Below are positions 49,012 to 59,101 of a stretch of DNA of 64,000 nt, piece after piece (positions within the stretch are counted from its first letter, which is position 1; every line of letters starts with the position of its first letter). Below the pieces are notes generated by a model. That model worked only from the letters and a program-made list of their open reading frames with translations, did no database searches and was not told the origin of the DNA. A program made the translations under genes and the position numbers. This stretch comes from Mortierella sp. BCC40632 (Eukaryota > Mortierellomycota > Mortierellomycetes > Mortierellales > Mortierellaceae): positions 1,869,001-1,933,000 of the forward strand of contig WAEK01000005.1 of NCBI GenBank assembly GCA_011634665.1. Reading direction: 5' to 3'.

Positions 49012-50591
49012 ATGTCGGAACACCATATCGACTTTCCTACCGATACCAAACAGAACTCCACCCCACTTGGAGCTCTAATAAGCCAAAGCTACCGTAATGA
49101 AGGTTCGTCTATTTCGACAGTGTCCACCACCAATAATAGCAATCACAATAACTATAACAAATGAGATAGATGTAAACCTTCTACAAACGGACGAGAGAAG
49201 AGTCTGGCATCAATCTCTCCTCTAATCCATCCAAGACTCGCCCCTCATTCACACTCACGCTCACGCTCAAACGACTTTATTCTTCATTTCGGATAGCTCT
49301 GAGGAAGAAGAAGACACTTCAGCGCAAGAAGATTGCGCTGGGTCTCTTGACCTTGATCCTTCTTGGTCTCACCTACTTTGGATTCTTTTTCCCTACGACC
49401 AGTGATTACCTTGACAAGTTCCTCCACAAGACATTGAACCCAGAGCGTGACTTCCAGTCGAGTGTCAATGCTAAGAAGGTAACATTGTCGCATGCTAGCA
49501 AGGATGTCGATTGGAATGGTCCTTCCGTCTTCAAGACCAGAGCACAGAACTTCAGACTTGTTGTCGGTGGTGGTCGCTTGTCCGGAGTTGTAAAAGTCGA
49601 ACAAGAGTCCATCAGTCAAGTGGAGTTGCGTCTCAAGGGCACGATCTCTTACGAAGGCGGCGCGGTTGAATTGGCCAATATCCCGATTAGCAAAAGTCAG
49701 CTTGCTGGAGACGAGGACATCACACATCAAGGAGTTCATATTGTGATCAAGAAGTCTATTGCCGACTTCACAGTCACGATTAGCCTTGAAGATTCAGACG
49801 ATAGTCTAGGCACCAGTAGGCCGATCAGTGCTGTCTTCGAGTTTGCCATTGTGTTCCCTAAACACTACGACTCGTACAAGAGCTTGAGTGTTTTGGCCAA
49901 GCCCATCAATGGCGAGGATATTGATATCCTCTTTTGGAACTTATTGAAAATTGAATTCTCCAACTTGGATCTGCAGACAACAGGTGGATGTGTTGATATT
50001 GCCATCCGAATCGTTACTGAGAGACTCTACACCCATTCACTCAAGTGGACCAAGGTCTCTGAAGTTAATAACGTACGTGGACAGGCTATTTCCATCTCTG
50101 CAAGCTCTGTTCAAGAAAATCTCACCCTTCATCTTGTGGCTTCTCCTGTGCACAAGGAGGAAACCAAACTCCATAGTGTGTTCCTGGAGTCCAAGGATGG
50201 TGACGTGGTTACTTCGTTCCAGCCACTATCGAGGGCCACTTCCGGAACCAAGCAGGGACCAGTTGATCTCAATGTCAAAACTGTGTCTGGTCTCATCCAC
50301 ACCATAGTTGTACTCGCAGAGACTCACACCCTCTTAATTAATGCCGAGTCCGTCACTGGAAATGTCCGCAGCTCGATCACGGACAACTACTCAGGTACCC
50401 TTGATCTCGAGTCCAGGACCCAGGAGGTGACACTCGTGGAAAAGAAGGACTCCAAGAGTACGATCGAATACGAAGTCAAGTCTTCTGATAAGATCACGGC
50501 CAGCAAGACTTTCTCCTCGAGCCCTGAAGTGGGTGATGGAAGCCTCTTCTTAAATAGCAAGAGGGGCAAAGTCCTGGTCGACTTTTTCTAG
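49012..50591 (+). CDS. Array copy 6: type II membrane protein
   Basis: Exons 49012-49102 and 49297-50591, 461 residues. The tail is MSEHHIDFPTDTKQNSTPLG then ALISQSYRNE. Exon 2 reads ALRKKKTLQRKKIALGLLTL, so the shared N-terminal design is intact. After the anchor, the juxtamembrane segment (SDYLDKFLHKTLNPERDFQS) is identical to copy 8 and unlike copies 4 and 5, while the rest of the ectodomain differs from copy 8. The body includes HQGVHIVIKKSIADFTVTI and FAIVFPKHYDSYKSLSV. A residue is lost in the VLAETHTLLI block relative to copy 4 (ILADESQVLSI), without a frame effect. TTTGATTAAAG lies at 50640-50650 in the 3' flank. Confidence 0.9.
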
Positions 50592-51339
50592 ACGATTGAC
50601 TAAAAGTAAAAAAGCGGTACATGCGCACACGGTTTACCTTTTGATTAAAGATTATTTCTTGAAAAGAGATAAAAAGACAGCAAGATTAGGTTGAAATTCA
50701 AGCACCAGATACTCGATGCTTGTAAATACTCCATGGACAATGAGTCGTGCCTTTTTTTTTTTTTTTTTTTTTTTTTCGTACAAATGAAGGAATATTTCTC
50801 TGACAAGCTTTAGCAGCTTTACTTTCAGACCTTGACAACACAGGCAACTTTGTCCTTTGAGAACGCATGAATGTGCATCTCGAAGCTTTCATACTTAATT
50901 TAGGATCAACCATCTCCATTATTGTTGCTTCTGATACTTTCCTGAACAAAAACAAAAGATGGCTCAACTTTCAATTATGTGGGCGTAATGACTAACCATT
51001 TTCGGCAGGATAGAAAGTTTTAGCAAGGAGTCTATCGTCCATGAGAGTGCCTCATAAAGTATGCCACGTTTAAGAAGAGGCATGATGTGACTTCACATGG
51101 TTGTAGTAGTGAAGGGTGTGGGAGATGGGAACAAGAGGGAGAAGGTGGTGAAAGAGACCGGTTGTCGATCATTTAAAATCAAGAGCGCCCTTTGACTTGC
51201 CACTACACCTTTGGTCTCTGTTTTACACACTTGATCCCCAATTCACCCCGTCACACAGAACGACTCCCTCCCCTCTCATTTCTTCTTGAATAAGTCATTG
51301 CGATCTCATTTACTAAACTGAGAGTAGCAGTCAACCAAT
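50592..51339 (+). promoter_or_regulatory. Copy 6 downstream and copy 7 upstream region
   Basis: Contains TTCAAGCACCAGATACTC near 50696, CCATGGACAATGAG near 50731, a run of about 25 T (50752-50776), the shared block variant CATGAATGTG (50865-50874) and TTTAAAA (51172-51178, 162 bp before the start). No coding region seen. Confidence 0.6.
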
Positions 51340-52895
51340 ATGTCGGAACACAACATCAGCCTCCCTGCCGATATCAAGCAGAACTCCACTCTGCTCGGGG
51401 CTCAGACTAGCCAAAGTTACCACAATGAAGGTTCGTTTATCACAACAGCAATTCTATCATAATCATCACTACCACCAACAACAACAACAGCACAAAAGAG
51501 TCTGACTTGGGCATCTTCTAAACGGTTGAGAGAAGAGTCTGGTATCTCTCTCACCTCCATTCTGTCCAAGATTCATCCTCACTCATGCTCGTACTCAATT
51601 GGCTTCGCTCTTCATCTTGGATAGCTTTGAAGAAAAAGACTCTTCAGCACAAGAAAATTGCGTTGGGTCTCTTGACCCTGATCCTTCTTGGTCTCACCTA
51701 CTTTGGATTATATTCCTCCACGACCCATGATTATCTCAACAGACTCCTACACAGGATGCCGAGCTCAGAGGAGGACTTGGCAACGTTGTCACATACTAGC
51801 AAGGAATTCAAATATGCTGGCCCATCTGTCTTCAAGACCAAAGCACAGAGCTTCAATCTCTTTGTTGGCGGTAGCCGGTTATCTGGGACTGTCCAAGTCA
51901 AGCAAGAACCAATCTATCAAATCGAGTTGCGTCTCAAAGGTACAATCTTTTACAAAGACAACGTAGTCAAGACGGACGATATCACAATGGACGATGGTGA
52001 TCTTACTGGAGATGAGGAAATCACTCATCAAGGACTTCGTATTGCGATAAGGAAGTCTGCTACCGATTTCACAGCCATGATTCGCCCTGAAGACACAGAC
52101 GATAGTTCAGACACCGGTAGACCGATCAGTGCAGTCATTGAGATTGCCATTGTGTTCCCTAAACATTACGACTCTTACAAGGGGTTGAGCATTGTGACGC
52201 AGCCTATGGATGGAGAAAATATCGATATTCTCTTACCGGAGAAATTGAACATCGAGTTCTCTACTTTGGATCTGCAAGCAATCGGTGGATTGATCGACAT
52301 CTCTCATCTAATCTTTGTTGAGAACCTAAATGTCTACTCGCTCAAGTCGACCAAGATCATGGAAGTCAAGAATCTACCTGGAAAGACTATTTTCATTTCC
52401 GCAAACATTGTTCAAGATAAACTCGTATTCCTTTTGGTGCTCAATCCTGTGAAGAAGGAGGAGACCAGGCCTCACAGGTTGTTCGTGAACTCCAAAAGCG
52501 GATATATCCATTTTACGATCCAGTCATCGCAGGAGTCTACTCTGGAGACCAAGCATGCGCCTATTGAAGCCAACGCAAATACGGTTTCTGGCTCTATCAA
52601 CACCTTGATCTTGGTCAACAACGAGCCTCAGATACTCTCGATTAATTACGGATCCGTCACTGGAGATATCGGCACCATCTTCTCGGACAACTACTCAGGT
52701 GCCATTAGCCTCGAATCCACGACCCAGGATGTAGAGCTCTATGTAACTGGAAATTCCAAAAGTACAATTGAATACGAGGTTGAGTCTCTTGATAAAGTTG
52801 TGGCCAACAAGACTTTCCCCTCGAGCTCAGATGTGGGCAGTGGAAACATCCTCATCGCAAGCAAATGGGGTAGGGTCGAGACCTCCTTTCTCTAA
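51340..52895 (+). CDS. Array copy 7: type II membrane protein
   Basis: Exons 51340-51430 and 51625-52895, 453 residues, the shortest intact copy of the close group. The tail departs from the consensus at STLLGAQTSQSYHNE (normally STPLGALISQSYRNE). Exon 2 opens ALKKKTLQHKKIALGLLTL, so one Lys of the patch is missing; the anchor LILLGLTYFGLYSS lacks the usual FFF end. About nine residues are deleted just after the anchor. The ectodomain keeps the frame and spine (HQGLRIAIRKSATDFTAMI, IAIVFPKHYDSYKGLSI, SGSINTLILVNNEPQILSI) but is the most diverged of copies 4-8. It is closest to the truncated relic at 47518. TTTGATTAAAG lies at 52943-52953. Confidence 0.88.
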
Positions 52896-53216
52896 AGGTT
52901 TCATCAGAGGTGTGAAGTGACCCAGGTGCACACTGCTCGTTCTTTGATTAAAGATCAGACTTACCAGGTGCTGTGAAACTTACTATATAAAATATGGAGG
53001 AAAGTGAGAGCCACTATTTCGGAAGACGCTTCTGGTGAAGAAAGACGATAGCTCAATCAACCAAGTTGTTCTTGAAATCGTAGAGCAACAAGACTTTTGG
53101 TCTCTTCCCAGTATCAAATACACTATTCGCTACAGTTAGATCTAATTTAGTTCCGGTCACAGATATGTTCCTCTGATGTTGACATTCAGTCTTGGATGTG
53201 GTGAGGTTCGGTTTTG

Positions 53217-53249
<33 letters not shown>

Positions 53250-53787
53250 GAATCCTTACCTTGGGCTTATCAATCCCCTGGTCATAGTCAGGCCGCCCAA
53301 TCGTCGGTGGCAAGTTCTATCTACCGAGCGCAAAAAAGTTGAAAACAAGAGGTATTACTCAAGCAGCCGTCGCTCTCTTTGAGTTCTAAATCCCAGAATG
53401 CGGAAAGTCTTTAGTGGGAGAGAGGGAGGGAGAATTTCTGGGGGGGGGCGAGGACTCAACCGATTTTGACGAGAAAATTTGCTGGCCTAACGGTCTAAGG
53501 GATGCCATAATGCTTTCGAATAGAGTACCCCTATTTTTTTTTTAGTCAACTTTCCAACCTCGCAAGGGTTGAGACTGAGCTTTACTTTGGACATTCCTGT
53601 CATTTCTCAAAGGGTGTGTTGTTCTGCAGAGCCCTAAAGCCATCCATAATTGACACTTTACAGATTTTAAACTGGCTGATCTAAAAAGACCGTGTCTGGG
53701 GCCATTTTTCCCTCTATAAATGTTCCACCTAAAAAACTTATGGTATCTTTTCACTCACTTCACCATCTACTCCACGGACAATGAGCT

Positions 53788-53820
<33 letters not shown>

Positions 53821-54306
53821 CGAACACAAAGAAGAAACTCTCTCTGCCAAAATCCTTCAGGCAACAAAGACGCACCCGTCTTTTGGGGGGACGCATGAAT
53901 GCACATCTCAAAACCACATGCTCATCCCCGGTTCATGCAGGACAAGAATCTTCGCATCGCCTAGTCTGCAGCCTACCACCCTCTGTCACCCCTGTGTGTG
54001 CCTCAAAAATATGTTACCTTGAGGAAAGCCATAATGTTCTTTCACACGGGTGATGTGGTGGAGGCGTGGGAGTTAAGAGAGAGGAAGAGGAGGAGACGGT
54101 GGTGGTAGTGGAAACAAGTTCGCCGACGATTTAAAACCGAGATTTCTTTTCGACTTGCTATTACATCTTTGCCATTTTTTGGTCTTCATCGTTTATTCTC
54201 GATCCTCAGTACAACTTACCACATTGAATGACCCCCCCACCACCACCACCTCTTCTTCCAGTCAATCCAGTTTCATTAGCTGATCAGAGAGTAGAAGTCA
54301 ACCAAC
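52896..54306 (+). promoter_or_regulatory. Copy 7 downstream and copy 8 upstream region
   Basis: 1.4 kb. Has T-runs of about 28 nt (53219-53246) and about 32 nt (53789-53820), the second preceded by CCACGGACAATGAG. The shared block CATGAATGCA is at 53894-53903 with CACATCTCAAAACCACAT. TTCTTTCACACGGGTGATGTGGTGG is near 54038 and TTTAAAA at 54130-54136, 171 bp before the start. Between 53280 and 53700 there is about 400 bp I cannot relate to the other copies and see no gene in. Confidence 0.55.
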
Positions 54307-55867
54307 ATGTCGGAATACCATATCGACTTCCTCACCGACACTAAGCAGAAATCCACCCCACTTGGGGCTTTGATCAGCCAAAGTCACCGCAATGAAGGTT
54401 CGTCCATTTCAAATGCAATACAATCATCAACAACATTAACCATACGATTGTTGTGAAACCTCTGAAGGATCGAGAGAAGAAACTGGTATCTCTCTCGCAT
54501 CTAACTCATCCATGACTCACCTCTCGCCTATACTCATGCTCAATTGACTTTGTTCTTCATTCCGGATAGCTTTGAGGAAGAAGAAGATCTTTCAGCGCAA
54601 GAAGATTGCTTTGGGTCTTTTGAGCTTGATCCTCCTCGGCCTCACCTACTTTGGATTCTTTTTCCCTACGACCAGTGATTACCTTGACAAGTTCCTCCAC
54701 AAGACATTGAACCCAGAGCGTGACTTCCAGTCGAGTGTTAATGCCAAGGAGGCAACGTTGTCGCATGCTAGCAAGGATGTCGATTGGAATGGTCCCTCCG
54801 TTTTCAAGACCAGAGCACAGAACTTCAAACTTATTGTCGGTGGTGGCCGCTTGTCCGGAGTTGTCCAGGCCTGGAAAGAACCCATCGATCAAGTCGAATT
54901 GCGAATCCAGGGCACAATCTCTTACGAAGGCGGCTCGGCCGAGGTAGCCAATATCCCAATAAGCGAAAGTCAGCTTGCTGGAGATGAGGACATCACTCAT
55001 CAAGGGCTTCACATTGTGATCAAGAAGACCATTACCGACTTCACAGCCAAAATCCGCCTTGAAGATTCAGACGACGGTTTAAGCGCCAGTAGACCAATCA
55101 GCGCTGACCTCAGGTTTTATATTGTGTTCCCTGAACACTACGATCATTACAAGGGATTGAGCATTCAGGCCAAGCCCATCAAAGGCGAGTCTATTGATAT
55201 TCTCTTTTTGGACAAGTTGGACATTGAGTTCTCTACTTTGGATCTGCATGCAGCCGGTGGATTGATCTATGCTTATTCTCAGATTGTCGCCGAGAGACTC
55301 AATACCTTCTCGCTCAAGAAGACCGCGCTTAACAAAGTCAGGAATGTACCTGGGCAGCCTATTTCCATCTCTGCAAGCACTGTCCAAGAGGAACTAAGCA
55401 TCGAAGTTGTGACTTCTCCTGTGAAGAAGGAGGAGACCAAACTTCACAGTTTGTTCGTGGACTCCAAAAGCGGTAATGTCTTTTTGACGGTCAATTCAGA
55501 GAAGGAGGGTGCTCCCGGAACCAAACATGGATCCATTGATCTCAATACCAATACGGAATCTGGACTTATTCTTGTCGGGATTACACTGGCAGCGGAGTCG
55601 CAGGGTCTCTTGATTAATGCCGGATCTATCACTGGAGATATCAGCGCTTCCATCTCGGATAACTACTCAGGTACCCTTGACATCGAATCCAAGACCCAGA
55701 GTGTTGAAGTCTTTGCTAAGAAGGATTCCCAGAGTTCGATTGAATACGAAGTTCAATCTTCGAATAGGATCGTCGCCAGCAAGACTTTCTCCTCGACTTC
55801 TGGTGTAGGTGACGGACAAATCTTTCTTGCTACCAAGAAGGGAGAGATCGACCTCTACTTTCAATAG
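54307..55867 (+). CDS. Array copy 8: type II membrane protein
   Basis: Exons 54307-54397 and 54570-55867, 462 residues. The tail is MSEYHIDFLTDTKQKSTPLG then ALISQSHRNE. Exon 2 starts ALRKKKIFQRKKIALGLLSL, then the anchor and FFFPTTSDYLDKFLHK, matching copy 6 almost base for base to about 54860. The body contains HQGLHIVIKKTITDFTAKI, FYIVFPEHYDHYKGLSI and DNYSGTLDIESKTQSVEVF, and ends KKGEIDLYFQ. In the middle third it shares more with copy 5 (SLFVDSKSGNVFLTVNS against SLFVGSRSGNVFLKLNS) than with copy 6. Such block-wise switching of nearest relative is a hallmark of conversion or unequal exchange. A TTTGATTAAA motif lies at 55915-55924. Confidence 0.9.
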
Positions 55868-56619
55868 CGAGTTGATTATAGGAGCAGCGATGACTCAAGT
55901 GACCATAGCACACTTTTGATTAAAAACAAGATCTTGGGGGAAAGATAAAAACTCTGATCTTGAACTCGAGGAACAGCAAGAATAGGTCGATTTGTATCTT
56001 CTAATCTAAAAGTCAACATCTCTGCCTGTCTTTTCCACAAGAAAAAAAAGACAAAAGTGTCCAGGCATGAGGAAGCCAGAGTATCCGCTGGCTTCCTTCA
56101 TCCTTTCTGCTCTTGCCTTGAGACAAGTGAATTTATGTCCCTTGCAGCATCTTGGGGCTACTTGGCGCAACAATGCACTCAGAATGAGGCACTCACTCTT
56201 TCATCATTTCAAAGTCAAGTCAATTCTCAGACATAATGAAAAGCACGGGAACTTGGACGATGTCACGGATGAGGTCGTCGAACAACTTTTTTTAAAAAAA
56301 AAAAGTCGTCAAAGAGGAAGCGCTGCGCAGATATGAACATCGACACGGTATCTGTTTCTGAGTCAATCTACAGAGATGGGAAAAGCGACAATAGAGGGGA
56401 TGACGACGAGAGCAGCCATGATAACAACGAAGACTGCAGTCCTCCCTTGAGGAATGTAGACAGTAGAAGCTGCTGGTCACACACTGTCCTATCCAACACA
56501 TCTTCGCCGTATTCATTATTCGAGCGGATCAACAAGTCTTTATTTGTAGTTGCTCTTTTTGTCAGATTTGCTCTCATCGCAGAAGAGGGCAATGCCAAGC
56601 ATGTCGATCCGTATTTCGC
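55868..56619. other. Region between array copy 8 and the small secreted-protein gene
   Basis: An open + frame at 56333-56623 would encode 96 residues with an acidic Ser/Asp tail and a hydrophobic stretch (SLFVVALFVRFALI). It vaguely resembles an array tail plus anchor, but its stop overlaps the stop of the opposite gene and there is no continuation. I do not count it as a gene. TTTCAAAGTCAAGTC near 56208 resembles the TATA-like region of the array promoters. Confidence 0.4.
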
Positions 56620-56916
56620 TTAACAATCAATCTCAATTGAGTTCCATTTAAAGTTATCCTCCTTTTCGCCATCACGGTCTGAGCGCAGAGTAACAGCTGG
56701 AGCACCTTTACAGTCTTGAGTGTTGAACAATCGACCGGAATGACCATCATGATGCCACTTGAGACTACCGTGGTAGCGAATATTAGAGCACCCGCACTTG
56801 CTCAGGGTTTCGCTATCACCGGTAAATTTGGCTCCTTTATAGACAACAAGGGTCGAGGCAGATGCCAGAGCGGCAAAGGCGCCGAGAGTGCCGGTGACGA
56901 AAATGGTAAGCTTCAT
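56620..56916 (-). CDS. Small secreted cysteine-containing protein, crystallin-like
   Basis: Single-exon frame of 98 residues on the minus strand. A clear signal peptide covers about residues 1-20 (MKLTIFVTGTLGAFAALASA). The mature part begins STLVVYKGAKFTGDSETLS, the Tyr/Phe-Gly strand pattern of beta/gamma-crystallin-like domains. Then come KCGCSNI, GSLKWHHDGHSGRLFN, DCKGAP and a terminal Cys (EIDC). Four cysteines could form two disulfides. This fold type is found among small secreted fungal and bacterial proteins, including some antimicrobial ones, but the match here is by pattern only. It is the only minus-strand gene in the array and splits copy 8 from relic 2. Secretion is well supported; the activity is unknown. 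Confidence 0.75.
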   Translation of the reverse strand: MKLTIFVTGTLGAFAALASASTLVVYKGAKFTGDSETLSKCGCSNIRYHGSLKWHHDGHSGRLFNTQDCKGAPAVTLRSDRDGEKEDNFKWNSIEIDC

Positions 56917-57602
56917 GATAGGGGAATGGACGTGGCTCAAAGGACCGTAGGATTTATACTTGGAACTGAAGATGCGAAGAATGAAGGTGTTGAGGCAATA
57001 AATGAGTAAATCGTCAGGCACACTATGAGACGCAAGCTTCACACGAACATTCAACCAGGTGTACTCACAAAAGGGGCAGAGTATGCTGAGGTTCAAAGGT
57101 GTGTGGGTTTGTCGATAAATGTAGGAGTGCTGCAGACAGGATCAAATTGTGCTGGTGTGGGAAGATGTATCTTGGGTCGCCTTTAAATACAAGATGAAGA
57201 TCAAAATGGAGAATGACACCAATCGTCATGTTGCTTGGGTCGGATGAACAACAAAACCCCAAGAGAGACTAGGTCAGTGATAATCTTGCCATATTTGGTA
57301 TAACAGAGGCACAAAAATAGCAGGCAGGCAACACAGGGACAACGCTAGTGGAAAAGGGGGAGGAGGATGTTGGCGCCAGGGGTAAGTTGAAGAGAGAGAG
57401 CAGGGAAGAGTAACAACGCCAAGGACACAAGATCAAGAGGCAATTACATAAAAATAGGTTTGGTTTGCATAGCCAAGCGCCCATTGTGGCGCCGCTTTTT
57501 GACCTTTCAATGTTGGCCCCTCTATTCTCCCTGAAGGACTTCCCCACACACAGTCCATCGGCCGAATCCCAATTGCTGAACTGAAAGCATCAGTCGACCA
57601 GC
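56917..57602. other. Upstream region of the secreted-protein gene and of relic 2
   Basis: A TATA-type TTTAAATA (minus strand) lies at about 57182-57189. Sequence just before 57603 (CAATTGCTGAACTGAAAG, then CAGTCGACCA) matches the leader of copy 4, so the array unit begins by about 57560. The shared CATGAATGCA block was not found here. Confidence 0.5.
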
Positions 57603-59101
57603 ATGTTGGGACATTGTACCCACTTTCATGACAGTGTCAAGCAGAACATCACCCACTTGGAGATCTGGTAAGCCAGAGTCACTACAGTGGAAGTCTATTT
57701 CAACTACAGTAATGCAAAGAGATGAGTGTGAACCCTCCCACAGACAGTTGAGAGAAGAGTCTAGTATCTCTCTCGCCTCTAATCAGTCCAAGGCCCACAT
57801 TTCACTCAAACATACGCTCAATTGATTTTGTTCTTCATCTTGGATAGCTTTGAAGAAGGGAGCTATCTAGCCCTTGAAAAAAGAAAAAAAAAAAAAAAAA
57901 GCGTTAGGTCTCTTGAGCTTGGTTCTTCTTGGCCTTACCTACTTTGGACTCTCTTTCTTCACGACCCGATGTTGCTTTGACAATTTCCTTCATAGGACCT
58001 TGGGTGTGAAGTTAGCTTTCCAATCCTACATCTATGGCAAAAAGAAAGTGTTGTTGTGTATAAATAGCGAAGTTAGGACGAGCAGTATACAAAACTTCAG
58101 CCTCGTTGCTTGCAGAGGTTGTTTGTCCTGGAATGTCGTAGTCAAGCAGGGGCCAGCCAATCAAATCGAGCTGCGCCTTAATGACTTGATAAATTTTAAA
58201 GTTAGCGCAGTCGAGGAACGCCTCTTTACTCTTCAGAGTCAGCTATCTGGAGATATGGACATTTTTTGTCAAGGACTTTGTATTGAAATCAAGGCAGTTT
58301 TTACCGGCTTCATAGTTATGATTAGCCTTGAGGACTCGATCACCAGTTCAAGTGTCAGTACGCCGATCAAGGCTCGCTTCGGTTTTGCCATTGCGCTTGT
58401 GTTGGGGCCAGGCCTTCCAAAAACGAGACTATCAATATCCTCCCTCAATTTTTTAAATGGGTCGAATATTGCGTTCTCCACCTTGGACTTGGAAACAACC
58501 GGTGGAGAGATCTTGGTTGCCCAGGAGATCGTTGCTGATAGACCAAGAGCCTACTCGATTTTTTCAACCATTCCCTCAAAAGTCAGAGATGAATACTGCC
58601 TTTCCAAGTATAGTTCTGTAGTCACTATCCTTCGAGATCCCAAGCTCAATGCCATGACTCCCTGTGAAGAAGGAGACCGATTTCCACAGTGTGTCCGTGA
58701 GTTCAATGTATGGTAATGGTTTTTTAAAGATAGATTCAGGACCGAAGGCCACTCCCGAAACCAGATGTACATTGAATGATGCTGATGCCGACATGAGGTC
58801 TGACAGCATCAGTACCAACATTAAACTCGCAGGCAAGACTCAGATAGTCTGGGTTAAAGCTCAATCCACTTTTGCAGGGATCAAATTTATTATCACGGAC
58901 AGCTACTCGGGCACTCTTGGGCTCATGACTGAGAAGGTGAGGTTCATTGTAAAGAAGGATTCTAAGAGAATGACTGAATATGAAGTTCAGTCTCCTGAAA
59001 AGATTGTCATCAGCAAATCCTTATTCTCGAGCCCTGATATGAGTTATGGAAAAATTTTCTTTAGAAGTGACCGGGGCGAAGCCAAGGTTTACTTTCAATA
59101 G
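57603..59101 (+). pseudogene. Decayed full-length array copy
   Basis: The tail exon is recognisable at 57603-57695, but a one-base loss puts its end out of frame (reaching a stop) and the GGTTCG donor of the other copies is changed. The intron still carries the family's GAGAGAAGAGTCT sequence, and the acceptor region TTGGATAGCTTTGAAGAA is present at about 57840. The basic patch is replaced by an A-run (57873-57900). The anchor (LSLVLLGLTYFGLSFF) and most of the ectodomain then stay open to 58716. A frame change between about 58640 and 58665 moves the remaining homology (SVSVSSMYGNGFLKI to GEAKVYFQ) to another frame ending at 59101. Key family residues are widely changed (for example HQGVRIVIKK has become CQGLCIEIKA). 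It is a pseudogene unless unusual splicing rescues it. Confidence 0.8.

Noticed and set aside
49284..55012. Minus-strand frames of about 150 codons opposite the array genes (at 49284-49739 and 54557-55012)
   Set aside because: They mirror the 5' part of exon 2 and recur in related copies only because the coding strand is conserved.
56333..56623. 96-codon + strand frame with one hydrophobic stretch
   Set aside because: No partner exon or ectodomain, and its stop overlaps that of the better-supported opposite gene; kept only as a note in the region entry.
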